A DNA stretch of 64,000 nucleotides, taken from positions 3,847,140-3,911,139 of the forward strand of contig NC_091188.1 in the NCBI RefSeq assembly GCF_040958095.1, in the 5' to 3' direction. This document shows, one piece after another, positions 14,001-29,000 of this stretch. Source of the DNA: Procambarus clarkii (taxonomy: Eukaryota > Arthropoda > Malacostraca > Decapoda > Cambaridae). Each line of letters starts with the position of its first letter. Positions within the stretch are counted from its first letter, which is position 1. The position numbers and the translations under genes are program-made. The notes under the pieces were generated by a model that saw only the letters and a program-made list of their open reading frames with translations, searched no databases and was not told where the DNA came from.

Positions 14001-17000
14001 CTTTTATACACCACTACCAAGGAGTATGATTATCAATTGTGCCAAATTGAAAAAAATCACTTTACAGGAAAGGCAAATTGAGAAAATATAGGAACATAGT
14101 GCTTTTATATCATGTAAAGGAATACACACACACACCTACACCCACACAAAAACAAAAAATAAATATAATGACAATTGTCATATATGCCATGTAATGAAGG
14201 AAAAACCAGAATAAAGTGATCATGCAAACAAAAAGTACCTAAGCTTACACTTTATCACCAATGGAAGAGCACTCTCGTAGGATATCGAGCAGAAGTATAA
14301 GTTTACCACTATGCTCTAGTTTGTCTAAAAAGTCAGCTTCGTCTTCATCTTTGGAAATATTGTCATCAATTACTTTTTTCCACCAATCAACACGCACTTT
14401 ACCACTCTCAGTTAACCCAGGAATGGGACCTGCAAATGAAATAAATACAAAAAATTTAGAGATAATTCTTGAACATGGTCTCTAGAAGAGCTGATGCACC
14501 CACTAGGGTGCTAGTCTACCAACTGAGTTGTCCTCCTACCCAAATCCTCTTGTTACTTGGGCTGACACAAGGGGACAGCTGGGGGTGACTGATAGCGATT
14601 GCTTAAATAGTTCATAGTGATTCTTGGCAATTCAGTGTTGTCAAAAAACATTTAGAGGCAGTTTGTCCCCACACCCCTTGAGTGACAAAGTCATCTAGAT
14701 CCACGGGACATTCAATGTCCCATGGATCTAGTATCAGCAGTATCAGTTTAATGGCAAATAGAAGCTATCAGAAGAGCCCTGCTTAGAAATAATGTGCAAT
14801 TTTGCTAAACATTTCATACTAAAAGCAAAATAAATAACAATTACCTAAGTTGAAAAAATGATTGGCTTTGAACTTTGAACAATCATTTCAATAGCAAAAT
14901 CATTCTGATTTGTTATGGTTTATACTATGAAAAGGTACTGATGTATATGACCACACTATGTTATTAATATAATACACCTAATTATACTGGTGAAATTCCT
15001 CTACAAATGAATGATATAACAGCATTGCAGTAGCCAACCACCAAACATGATATGCACCCTAACTTTGGCCACCAATAAATTTGTTACTACTGTGTCAGAT
15101 TTGATTCTGCACTGATCTGGCCTTGTTTAAATCCACAACAGGCACAGAGAAAATATTTGGTTAAGTTTTGGAGACTTTATAATTAAAAATCTATTAATAT
15201 TCTGTATACACATACAGCATACAAATATATAGTACTATCTACACTCACTAATCCGAATCACATGGGGCCCACCCCCATTCATATTAGCCGAATTTCATAT
15301 CGGCATTGTCCAAAAATTAACATTGAGCATTGACAATTTTCTGTACAGCAACCCAGTTACTCCTACAGTTTATCCATGCACTCCTGTCATTTACCCTGGC
15401 ATTTTTATCATTTACCTGCTTACCTCTGCTGTTTACTCAAAATGTTGAGCATGAATTTATTCCAGTTACCTGAAGATTAGAGCTATCAAGAGTACTTACT
15501 TGTATACATTGTTGCTGCTTATCAGTTATTTTTTAATCAAAAGTAAATTTTGCCTCTTTTTATGGCACCTTAAAATACAGTACCAGTACCAATAAATGTC
15601 ATAAGTGACTGAGGGCAAGACTTTAGCTAATTAAAATGTAAAAATGCATAGCAAGGGGAAATGGCTCATCATACATTCACTAGCAATTTAAATTATTATT
15701 TAATATATTTTAGACTCAATATTTAGAACTAAGGAAGTCTATTTGGGTAAGTGAAAATTATAATACAGAAGTGATATAAATTGTAATCTTCATTTTAAAG
15801 TGTAAATTTACTTTTAAAGTTAGAATATGACTGCTTGTAAAATCAAGACTAGTCACAGATAGCATTAGTCCCATATTTTATCGTAACATTCCGTAGATAA
15901 TATTTATAAAATATAATGCCTTAACAAGTGGCCCTACATGAACTAACATATTACCAGGTTTTTCAAACTCCTCTACTTTTAATTCTTCCTCCTCAGACTC
16001 CTCATTCTTCTTCTTCTCTTTCTTCTTCTTTTTCTTTCTTGATCTTTCATCTTCTGAAGAATCAGAGGTGGTCGTGTCATCACAAATGAAATCATCCAAT
16101 TCTTCTTCTTCATCATTAAACTGAAAGGAAACAAATACCTGTATAGTAAAATTGAGCAAAAACCAAAGACAGTTACATGAACAAAATTTGGTTGGTAAAA
16201 AAAAGTATGGCAGAGAAAATTTGGAGTGTTATTATGGTTCCCAAGTGGGAGAGATAACGATGTAGAAAGTGAAGAGGCACTACAGCAGCATCTTAAATAA
16301 ACCAACAATAACTGGTATATGGTCCAGTTCCAAATCTAATGTTTGTTCATGGCATTATGTGGACCATGACTGTCTCGGTCTCGGGTTTTGTCCTGCATTA
16401 TTCTTGAAAAGTATATTTATTACCTAGTGTTACAATCAACTTCTATTTGACTAATGAGCAAAAGGAACAATCTGTACAATGAGATTATTGTTCCCGAGGA
16501 GGGAAGGGCATTGTAAGTGAAGAGGGACTTCATTTTCTTCATATCACAACCTGTATGATTTTGTTTATTATATTTTATTTTATAATACTGATTGTGATCT
16601 AAATTATATAAATCTTTAACCTTTTCATAGTACAGTAGTGAAAAAAGTAAGCAAGTAGAATTTCTCAGCCAATTTTACTCTACTTTACCTACACCATTGC
16701 CTTTCTACACTTAGTCTATAAAATTGGTGCCAGAAATAAAGGAATTAAACAATGAAGACACAGGTGCAATGGACTAGAACAGTATTTCATGAAGAGAAAA
16801 AGGAATGAGGTGAAAGGTATCCACAAAGATGAGTACAAGACAAAAGTACTTAAATGCAGAGGAGGGTGGTAAACAAATACTGTAGAGTGAACTGTAAATG
16901 AAGGTGAAGGCTATCCTTCTTTTGCACGTTAAGAGCAGATATCTATTAACATTCAACAGCCGAGCAATGACAACAAGTAAATTGAATATATATCATTGTA

Positions 17001-20000
17001 CAGCTATCTTGAGGTTATCTTGAGATGATGTCGGGGCTTTAGTGTCCCCGCGGCCCGGTCCTCGACCAGGCCTCCACCCCCAGGAAGCAGCCCGTGACAG
17101 CTGACTAACACCCAGGTACCTATTTTACTGCTAGGTAACAGGGGCATAGGGTGAAAGAAACTCTGCCCATAGTTTCTCGCCGGTGTCTGGGATCGAACCC
17201 AGTACCACAGGATCACAAATCCAGCGTGCTGTCCGCTCGGCTGACCGGCTCCCCCAGCTGTATCCTTAATTTTATTAATTTATTTATGCTGTTGGTATTT
17301 GAGCTGTGATTAACTTCTTTAACTAGGGATGTAACTTACCAATGCTCTTCTGACAGCCAACTCTAAGACCTTAGGGTGAGTCCAGACTCTGGAGAGACAA
17401 TTGAAGTCCACAAACAAGCCTGATCCTTGACGTTTGGGACCACCTTGTGCCAGATTATCCAGATAATATTGGTATAGCTTGCATTGGATCTCTGACAGCT
17501 GAACTGATATAACAAATTCAAACTTTGGAGGCAGGAATGGCTTCAAGACTGTGTAATCAAAACGCTGAAAAGATAATATTTTGTAAAATGTAATTATTGA
17601 ACACATCTTTTATAAATAAACTTATTACAAGAAAGTAAATAAGCTTTAAAGGTCAAACACACAGTAAATATTCTGTACATAGCTTTTACACCTTTTCTTA
17701 CCCCTAAACAAAAAAAAATGCACGAATACACTCCAGCTTAGTTACTTATGCCCCAGATACTGGCTTGGTTCTACATGGTGAGTTTTATTTACTTTACTGA
17801 TGTACCAATTCTATATCATATCTGAATTTTAAGTTGAGGATAGAAGTGACCTCTGAAACTACTATTTTCAGCACATTACCTGGTTACCTTGTTAGCAGGT
17901 ATACCATTATATACTACATTCCATTTAGTATATATACTACATTCCATTTAGTTTAAACAAAATTTTTGTACATTTCCTTGACTCTTGAGGTTATCTTGAG
18001 ATGATTTCGGGGCTTTAGTGTCCCCGCGGTCCGGCCCTCGACCAGATCTCCACCCCCAGGAAGCAGCCCGTGACAGCTGACTAACACCCCAGGTACCTAT
18101 TTTACTGCTAGGTAACAGGGGCATAGGGTAAGAAACTCTGCCCATCGTTTCTCGCCGGCGCCCGGGATCGAACCCGGGACTCATTTGTTGCTGTGATTTT
18201 TCCATTTAAAAACTATATCCTTGTCCACCTTTTCTATCCCTCTCATCCAAGGCACTTTTCATCACTTCTGTATGTCAATAAAATCCAGGAATTTTTTATC
18301 TCGCCTCATCTATGTTGGTATACAGTAGAAAATCAAAATATTGTTATTACTTTATAAGTGGTGATCATATCGCCTCTTTTTCTTCTATCTTCTAGTTTGG
18401 TATATTTAACACCTCTGGCCTCTCTTCATAACTCTTATTTTTCAGTTCTGGAAGCCATTTTGTACAGGCCTTTGCACCTTTTCCAGTTTATGTGCTTGAG
18501 ATATAGGCACCATATGACTGCTGCTTATTTCAATTTTGGTATCACAAAAGTCATGAACAGTTTCTTTAATATTTCACCATCCATGTACAGTATTTAAAAG
18601 CAATCCTGAAATTTGTAAGTGTGGTGTAAGCTGACCCCTCACACTGCCCTTTATGTGGTTAACTGGTTAGAGTTTACTGTCTGGAACCAACCCCAGATTT
18701 CTTTCTTTGTCAGAGTTCTTTTAATACATTTTCACATAATTTGAAGGTTGTGTGAGGCCCTATTAATCTGTACTTGATGATAAATTGTAACTCCCTTTAG
18801 TGTAATATATTACATAACCTCACATCAAGTAATCTGTAATAGTGAACTTTATTCTATACACATTTGTGAGTAGTAAATCACCTGTTTAAATTGTCCTTAA
18901 TATTTATGGGCCGTGGCATAAAAGCTATACTCAGTGATTCTGAAGTCATTCTTTTAATACATTTTTTGTTTACAAAAGTTAAACTGGTGTAAGGTTATTA
19001 TTATAATTAACAATGTTTCCTTAATCTCCACTCACCTGTACACACCCTTCTAATAGGTTATGAAGAATGTGAGCTCTTCTCTTCATCCTCCGGACATCTC
19101 GAGGCATGGCATCAACACACTGGCCTTGCTCAATAGGATTAACGAAACGATTCATAAATTCTTTTTTCGTGCCAAGAAGATTTGGTTTAACGAACTGGAT
19201 CATGCAGTGATCTGGAATTATTACAAATACAGGTACATGTATTTCTCAGGCAGAAAATATCAAGAGCAGTTAGTAACAGGACTAATTTTTTTAATGTATA
19301 ATGGAAATTAATAGACAAAGTAACAATTTATTGTATTGAACAATTTCACTGTATTGTTAGAACAGCAGACATGAGACAAGAAAGAAAGAATTTGGTGAAT
19401 AAATTAATTACAAGGCGGAAATAAAGTAGAATGGAAAATTGGTGAGAAATATTCAGTACTGTACATATAGTGGGATTAAAGAAGAAGAAGAAGAAATATA
19501 AGGCAACAAGACAAATAATATAAATTAACACAAATAGGAGCCTGACTTATATAAGAGCCTGGTTATTAATTAATTGAGTTTAAGACAACACTTACATTCC
19601 TTAAGATTATTTTGGAGAGGAGTACCAGTGAGCACAATACGTCTTTTTGTATTAATCTGAGTGATTGCCTTTGAGAGTGCAGTAGCCTCATTTTTCAGTA
19701 TATGACCTTCATCACAAACCATCAAGTCCGGACCTGTCAATAAGCAGAATAATGAGAAATTTTATACAACACATAATGGTGACCAAATTCCTACCATGGT
19801 ATATCTCATGAGCCACAATCATATATAATGCTGTTAAATGTTAATAACAAAATCAATTTACTTATTAAATTTCCACAAGGTAGCCACAAAATTCAACATT
19901 TTCAGACATTCCAAAGATAATTAATTACATGCAAGAAAATATAGCATTAAATGAAATGAAACACTAATTTCTGAGTGAGCCAGAAATATTCTCAAGAACA

Positions 20001-23000
20001 GTGAACATAGACACAAATGTCAACAACAGGATCACCAAGACCAGTGCTGCCTTTGGAAGATTCCCTGAGAATGTCTGGGAACGGAGGGATCAACCTTACC
20101 ACCAAACTGAAGGTCTACCGTGCAGTGGTACTCACCACCCTTCTCAATGCCAGCGTGACCTGGACTGTCTATAGCAGACATGCCAAACACCTCAATCACT
20201 TTCACTCGAGTGTCTCCGCAGATTCCCCCGCACCAGGTGGCATGACAAAATCCCGAAAACAGAGGTCCTGGAAAGGGCCAGTATTCCCAGCACCTACGCT
20301 CTCCTACAGACAACTCAGGCCACATTGGGAAGGCCATGTTGTCAGAATGCCTGACAGCTGATTGCCAAAACAATTGATGTATGGAGAATTATGTCAGAGC
20401 TAGCATTCAATTGGAAGGCAGAAGAAACGATATAAGGACTGCCTCAAGGTCACCCTCAAATACCTGGACATCAACCACAGCACTTGGGAGATGCTTGCTC
20501 AGGACCGTCCAACTTGGAGAAGCAAAGCCATCACAGGGGCCTGTGCAGCAGAGAACAGACAGGCTGCAGAGGCCCAGAGGAAACATGCTGTGCACAAAGC
20601 TAGAGCAACCTCCACTTCTATAGCAGCACTCACCCACATATGTACCATGTGTGGCACCTTCCAGACCCAGATTGGTCTCATCATCCATCTTCTGACACAC
20701 AGACACCGACCTTTGACCTGATATATTAACACTTTCTGCGAACTGGGGACAGAAACTGCACCCATAAATAACATCATGGATGTCTGGCACCAACACATGT
20801 TGCATCCACAATTATAATATTTGTTAAAATTCCATTTATTGTTCGATTATTATTCTGACAAGCTTTAAAATGCGCGCCTTTAATGACAATTGAGATCAAA
20901 ACACTGGAAAGGGGATACACATCTTAGTGTGGGTGCACACTCCCGGGAAATGCCAGGCTCACCTTGGGGTGGGCCTGGGAAATGTGCATGCTGGGCAGCG
21001 CAAAGTGTTAAAAGTCATGGTCATATTTGACTCAAAGGACCAACATCACCACCTTGACAGAGTCAAGTGAACTTTTTGAATTTGTTAAATCTTGCCCTTT
21101 TTTGGTGGAACTGTAATTATTTGTTTAAATTTAGGTTAGTGGCGAAACCTGGACAAAGAGGACATTTTATTGCATGCATTCATTCAATAAAATTTCATGG
21201 AAACATTTTTTTACCCCTATTAATACACACGGTTCAAAGCCCTTAAGAATGAGCCACCAATAGTTATTCTAGGCTAGACTGAAGGTTTCCACCGACTTCA
21301 AAGAGCCAGGACCAGGATTTATTAAGCATTTACCTTTCCCCTTTCCATTACTTGATCCAAGGTTATTATTGTTATGCACAATCCCATTGTGCTTCAGAGT
21401 TCATAATTGTTTAATAAAGCAAACTAAGCCGCCAAGATTGAGGAAAGAAGTACAGTTTTCGTAAGCAGAAATATAAATGTTTCATGTATACTGACCCAGA
21501 ATGTTATCTTGCAATACCATGTATGTGCCAGACCTTCAGATTTAGCCTAATGAGATAGCTCAGAAATGGTCTAAAGTCTTAGAATGTAGATAAGGAAAGT
21601 GTAGAATCCCTCAGTAAAACACACAGTTTTGCCCTACTTGAATGCCTAATTACAAGGTAAATAAAGATGAAACATACCTGGATTTATTAGTGTTTTCTGG
21701 AAGATCTCTTTCATCTTGCCTTTATACCGCTTGCATTTGCTATTTGAGAGATTTCGAAACATGTCATAGCCTATAATGCACACGCCTCCTTCCCGCCACC
21801 AGTCATCAAGGCGATATGCTCGACCCCATAAATCTTTGGCTCTGGAAAAGTATATACCGTATTAAAAATACAAAAATCAGTTGATACTATTATGTGAAAA
21901 ACCTTCCACATAGTGATGCTATATTTTTCAGCACTTTCATTACCATTTACTTTCATGCCTGGGACAATTACTGTTTACCTTTATACCTGGGAATACTATG
22001 AAGCATTTAATTTTATAATACAAAAATAATTGTATTATATGAGATGTTTTAAGAGAATAAATGAAAAAATAGAGCATAGTGAGTTATGAAAAGACCTTTT
22101 CTGGGTGGTCCATAATAACTACCCCTAGTTTATGGTATTGAAGTATAAAGGCTCCTGTGACTTACTCCCCCCACTGGAAGCACTATTCCATACATCTGAC
22201 CTCTGTAAAGGATCAGGGAGCATGTGAAAAAGATCAGCCCACTATTGAGAAAAACTGCTCTACCCTGGACACTGCCCAGTGATGTGGAGAATATTCCAGT
22301 TAACAAATGACACTCCCCAGAAATCTTAAGACATGTCCCTGGTGATCCTGGGATGTACCCAGTGATAAGGGGAATTAATTCAGTGATTTAGAGCATAATT
22401 CCTCGGTACCTGGGAAATTTGCCAACACCCCAGTGGACTGTCAAGACATCCAGAGGAGCACAGTAGTTACTGCACTTTCAGCTGCCGACTATGTTGGCAC
22501 TTTATTTCGAGAGAGAGTAATTAATGGCCACGTGGAAGGTACCAATTACATCTTTAGAGAGGAATTATTGGCCACATAGAAGTTGAAGGTATGACAGTGA
22601 GTGAAACTCTTAATTGCTCCTTTTAGGCAGTTTCATCAAGTTTACAGCTTTTTTTTAACATTCCTGCCTTAATCTGTCCCATGACCCCATCCATATACTT
22701 ATTCATCAACCATCACATAACCCTGCCACACACCTATAATAATAATATCAAACCAGTCACGTATCACACCATTAACTCTTACACATGAATTATTTCATAC
22801 ATAAACACATTTCCCAGTACTGTATTTAAAAAGAGCTCTGCCAACTTCTAAGCCTCCCACTCACCCAAAGTCCTTCCCTATTTACTTAAAGAAAAAAAGC
22901 GATAAAATTAACTCGCTTGCAAATCCAGATATCATCAGTAATATTAAAACATGGCAAACCAGACAGACAGAACTAAAGAAGCCCGATACTTACGAAGCAA

Positions 23001-26000
23001 GCTCAACGACATCAAATGGTAACATCTTCCCCTTGAGCCAATTGGAGAATTCACTGACCCAGTTATAAACAGTGTTGACTGGACAGCACACCATAACTCT
23101 CTGAATATGCCTGTTGGTCTTCTTACTTAACAGCAACGTGTGGACAAAGGTGATTACCTAAAGAAACAAATGTTACCAAATAATTATAAATTTCATAAAG
23201 TTGTGAAAAATATATACTGAATATATACAAATATATGCATACATAAAATAATCATAAGTATTTGTGTTAATTAAACTAGTATTTAATCCAAGGCAACTCA
23301 TCAGTATAATGACTAACTTACTTGTAGAGTTTTGCCCAGACCCATACAATGGGCAAGAATGCAGCCACTGCCAGTATTTTCTTTCAGCATTTCTAGACTC
23401 TCAATAGTTGCATCCCACATGAACTTTATTCCTTTGAACTGCATGGAAAACCAACATTTAAAATTAAAACAAAAACAGCCAATAAATTAGATCATATAAC
23501 TACAACATGAACTTTGTTTATTTTATTTCAACCACTTTCCACTCCAATTTGAGGAAAAATACTTCCTAGTATTTCTTTTCTGGAGGAGCCCCTTGGTCGT
23601 TCCTTGAAGTGATCTTGCCATGATTGCTCTTATCTATTAGGTCATGTCGGTTGCAGAAGTTTTATTTGGCCTACCGGGTACCACAACCAGAACCTGGCCC
23701 CCTCACAGAGGTGATGAAAGCAGGTGACACTTCACCTTCAACACCACTGTAGTGCTCCAATGGCCATCAATAGCAGTGGGTCCCTGTGCTTCTAAGTGCA
23801 GGCAGTCTTTGAACTTTATCCTATGGGGGCCATTTGCTTGTGTTATTGTTCATTTTTCTGTATTTTCTTCACTTGCATATTTCTATCCAGCATCTTGTGT
23901 GGAATTTGCTTGTTTTGTGATTCAAGCTACATGTGTTCAGGGTTTAGCACTACCCCTGCACTGATAGTTACTTTAGTGAATTCCAGTGTTCACCCTTTCC
24001 AAACCAGGTCACTAGGGTGCAGGCCACCAGGGTGAAGTGACTTACCTCAAGTAATATAAGAGTTTTTGACCTCTTTGTTTAGGCCTGTGGTCAGGGGGGC
24101 ATTCAATTCACTTGGAGTGTACTGGGGTTTGGGAATTTGTTCATTCTGCATGCTGAATGAATGCTCTACAGGGCATGCTGCATAGCTGCCCTGTGCAGCT
24201 CGATAAATTTATTCATACTGCATTCAGTGTCTGTTCTTCTGGCATGTGTCCCCAGTGCTTAGGGGGGGGGGGGGTGTCCTGTTTAGCTAGTTCTCTTCAA
24301 GCCCTGAAAATTTCCCTGTGGGTGTAGAGTGTGGCTCATTTTGATTTTGACTCATCTAGTCCATATTCACTATCTTAAGAGTTTGTAGGGTGCTTGTCAG
24401 TCCTGTTACTGGCCAGCCGTCATTCTTTGCCACTGCCAAGCTGCCTGTTGGGTCTATGACCCCAAGTCCTGCACCTTAAGCGTGTTTCTAGTCTTGCTTC
24501 TCAATCAGTCATGTCACTTCCATTATTTGATATTATGTTTATGGTGCTTAATTAATTTACTCAGGTGTAGTGGTTGTATTATCCCAAACCCATGTCTTTT
24601 CCGTCTGCATTCCTTGAGTATGTGTTGAAATACAATTGCTCTTGGAATTACATCTGTTCGGCATTATTGGAAAGCTCAGATGTGTTTCAATAAAAGTGGT
24701 TCATTTTAAATCTTGTTAAATTTTTTAGAAAAAATTTACCCAAAAATTTATAATACAGTATTAACACTTTTGTAGCATCTGTTACAATATTTTTTGGAAA
24801 TTTCAACAAAATCAAATGGAAACCTTTCATGTATTGTTGTTGAAAGAAATGACTAGATATCTGCCTAGTTCTTACAAATAAATCTTAAAATGTTCCTGAA
24901 AACATAGGCTTTCTTGTGGTCATGAAAAACACGAATTTACACAATTTTAACAGTTTGTCTAATAAGTTTGTGATCACACTATGGCATCCCTATACATAAA
25001 CAAAGTTCAACATACACGATCAGTAGCCATTTATTTATTTGTAATACTTTGTAGTTTACACACACTCAAGTAACAATACTAACCTGATGAGGTTTTAAGA
25101 ACTTAACCAGCTTCTCATGAACAGACACAAGTTCTGCCTTAGTTTCTGGGTCAAAGTCCAAGACTAATTTACCCAACTCCTTTTGATCAGATTCTACATC
25201 AATCTCAAATATCTGGTTGTACTGTAAAAGACAAGAAATATTATATCATAATGAATCCCTTAAAAACAAACATTTATATCAGTAACAAATCAGTAAGTAA
25301 ACATCATGCATACAAAATAGGCAGAATTTTGGGCATCTAAAAATATTTATCAGTCCACCTAACATTAAATTATGGATTAAATTGCCATAAAACACTTTAC
25401 ACTATGAATACAATACGTGCAATTAATTCTTATTTTCAAAGAGGTATGTAAATTATTCCAAGCTTAGCAGTTACCAAACTTGGCCATAAATGAAATCAGG
25501 ATCTCTCATGATATACTGCATAAATGAAAGCAAAATATGAATAAATAATAGATTTGTTAGCAGTTTTTGTTTGTTTGTTTACACTTCCAGACTTGTAATC
25601 ATACACATCCTTTATGGTGTGAAAGTAGGACAGACTCATTTAGATTAGATTAGATTAGGATACTTGTTGTTACATTTTGCCAGGAAGTGCAAAGATTTCC
25701 TAATTACAATGGAACCCCTTTAACCAGACATCCATCTAGTTACTATAATTGAGAGGAAGAACTGAAAATTTGTCCATATTCATATCCACATTCTGGATCC
25801 AAGAATCCAGAAAAAAAAATGGCAGATACATGATTTTGTCCATACTTTTGGATATAATCTTCCCCCTTTCATATAATAAAAATAACTAAAATAATGAGGT
25901 TATTTTGTTCTTAACAGCAAGGGTGGAAATTTTGATGATAACCACAGTTTAAAAGATAAAGACTGTACATCTGCATGAGCGAACTTAACTCCTTAATTTT

Positions 26001-29000
26001 GAGAGAGAAAATAACGGCATTTTGTAGTTACGGTCTATGCATTGGTGCAAAAATAATGCCTCTATTCTTTTAATACCAATGTCTGGAGACCAGCAACCAT
26101 CCAGAAAAAAGGATGACTTTACACTAGATGAAAGCATACATACGTATGTATCAATACAATGAATCAAGGTTGATAATACCCATCAGTTTACAAAATTAGA
26201 CAAGAAACAAACAAAAATATTAAATATTAATAAAGGATACAACAAAGTTGTAACATCCTGTACCTGCTTCTGGCGTTCTTTAATACGTTTACGTCGCTCT
26301 TCTTCTTCCTGTGTGGCATTCTTGGTGGTCTCCAAAAGGTCTTCATCTCGAATCACACGTCGAATCTTCTTATGCTTGCTAGGAGACTCTTCCTGTTAAA
26401 ACATATTATCTACCTTAATGGTTTAAGTTTTAAACAATACTTGGTTTACGTATTTTCATTACAGAACCGATTGTTTTATATACAGCAAATGGTTGTAACA
26501 ACAGTTTCCATGCAGTTTCATTAAAAAAAACTTTGTCTATTCTTATAGCTGTACTTCATGACACACTTTACAATGGAGGATACATACCCATCACTCTAAC
26601 CTTTGTATACCACTTCTGTATATTTTCTTATCATTCCCAAACAATTTTCTCACCAGGGAATTATTCAGAGAGTTTATTTGACCTGCTTTAGATTAGTGTG
26701 CTGGCATGGAAACCCAACCATATGAAGCACAAGATCTTCATGCTCAGATTTTACAATCTGTTTCTATAAATAAAGCCAGAACATTTCTAGATAGGCTAAT
26801 TGAAATCAACCAAATAATACTAGGAGAGAGGAAGACAAGAGGGTGACATTTCACAACACATACAATAGGAGGGGGATAGTTGAGGTGGACACAGTCTATT
26901 CTTTATAAATAAAATGTAACGAGGGAAGGTACAGATAGAAGTCAGATGCAAACAAGTCAAAGACAAGGTATTCACATATAGTGCGGGTTGTAAGCAAGCG
27001 GAATAAATTGGAAGCCAAGGTAGTGTAAATCACCTCAATTCACAAGGTATAATAAAGAACTAAAAAACTAAGACTAATCACACCAGGTACCTCATTGCTA
27101 AGGAGCAGAATACATGAATTAGATTCTATTCCTTTTAGATGCAAAAGAACATACAAACCATCACTAAAACTTTCTTAACTCATTTCTGTCATCAAACATA
27201 CATTATTAAGTCAGTACTATTTCTCATTCAAATTTGTACTCTTATAGGTTAAGAGTCATCACCACCGCAACCCTTTTTCCAATTAAACAGAATTGAAAGG
27301 AATTAACCATGAGGAAAAGAAGAGCAATACAGACTGAAGATTAGAGATAATAATGAGTAATAAAGAACACCCATTTAAAGAAAAATATCTTAAACAATAC
27401 ATAGCATTACAGAGAACCAATACCGCTGAGGACACCAGCAAATGTGTAGCCTACTGGTTAAAAGCAGCATACTTACAGGCAACCAAAAATGCCACCCAGA
27501 AGCATACAAACACAAAGAGGGAGTGGTGCCCCCAGAAGCCTCAAGGAAGATGAGGGGAACCTTTCCCCCTCCACCACCATCACAGAGAACAGAAGACTGT
27601 GCGGGAGAGCCCTTCCAAATGTCCTATACTAGGAGAGGAGACAATAGGGAAGAAAGCGATGGGGGAAAGCCAGACAAGTGATGCTGACGAACCTCAACCC
27701 CACTGATCAGTGGGGGCAAGAAACAGTGACCTGGAGAAAGAAAATGGAGGATAGCCCTAAAACAGGTAAGAACATCAACAACCCTCCCCAACTCAGTCAC
27801 AGAGTTGCCTGTCAAAGTGGAGAAAGGACATAGGACACCAGTGCCTTCCTACATCTCCAAAGGTGAGGGAGAAACCAATCAGGGCTACAAAGGAGTCACA
27901 GGAAATCATGGACTGAGTGATCACAAAGGCATGAGCTCGGAAACGAAGAGGTAACATCAAAGCAAAACATGTAAACAAAACCAGAATAGACAAATGACCA
28001 CAGAACCACAACACGATCCAAGGCAGGCCCTGCTTTCAAAACAAGGCAGCAAACAAGGCACTGAAAAAGTTGATTTGCCACCATTTAAAAAGCTCATGCT
28101 GAAGATGAGAACTCGACCAGATTCTAAGACCAGCAATATAACCTATCGCACACAAGAAAGTTAAAACCAGACCGGCACCTCATCAGATTAAGAAATACTG
28201 TGAATCACCAAGAAAACCTATACACTGGAATAACTGGCTCTGAAGAAACAAAGCTTTGACCAGAATGGAAGCAATCACCAAAAGTTCAGGAAAGACAAAG
28301 TCTCCTCAATCCACAAGAATAGAAATCTACATTGCAGACTCTATAGTCTAAGTATTTTTCATGTCTGAATTTATATGAGCTTACTTTATTTTTCTCGTCG
28401 TCTTCATCATCATCATCTGACGACGATGTCATTTTCTTTATCCGTTTTCGTTTGGCCTTTGGTTTATCAGAGTCTTCTTCGTCTTCACTGCATAGAGGGG
28501 AAAAAATCTAAGTTCATTCTTGATGCATGAAATGTATTCATATTCATCTTTCTTTATTCATCATACAGAAAGAAACAAAAATTGAGAGTAATCATCAATA
28601 GATCACTGGGTACAATTGAGGCGGTTTGTTCAGTGGAAGATAACTTTGAAAGGGGGAATTAGTAAGCACTGTATTATCTAATTTGCCCGAAACGCTGTGC
28701 ATGTTGGCTTTAGGCATAGTATGTACTGTACTATATGCAGGCGATGAATCACAATAACGTGGCTGAAGTATGTTGACCAGACCACACACTAGAAGTTGAA
28801 GGGATGACGACGTTTCGGTCCGTCCTGGACCATTCTCAATCGACTTGAGAATGGTCCAGGACGGACCGAAACGTCGTCGTCCCTTCAACTTCTAGTGTGT
28901 GGTCTGGTCAACAAAATGTACTGTACTAGTTCTATCTAGTAATCCAACATTATGTTTGTAATTCATTTTGAATGTATGTGCTTTTACCTGAATAAACATT

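Noticed and set aside
14249..14251. Donor two bases earlier (AAA|GTGTAA) for ATRX exon 24
   Set aside because: It breaks the frame into exon 25; AAAGT|GTAAGC restores the conserved GDKVLVFSQ.
20032..20811. Minus-strand open frames of 113 and 134 codons
   Set aside because: They are antisense to a recognisable plus-strand LINE polyprotein remnant.
27442..27681. Proline-rich plus-strand frame as a small gene
   Set aside because: It lies in an ATRX intron within a repeat-like block, with no conserved motif and overlapping frames of similar length.
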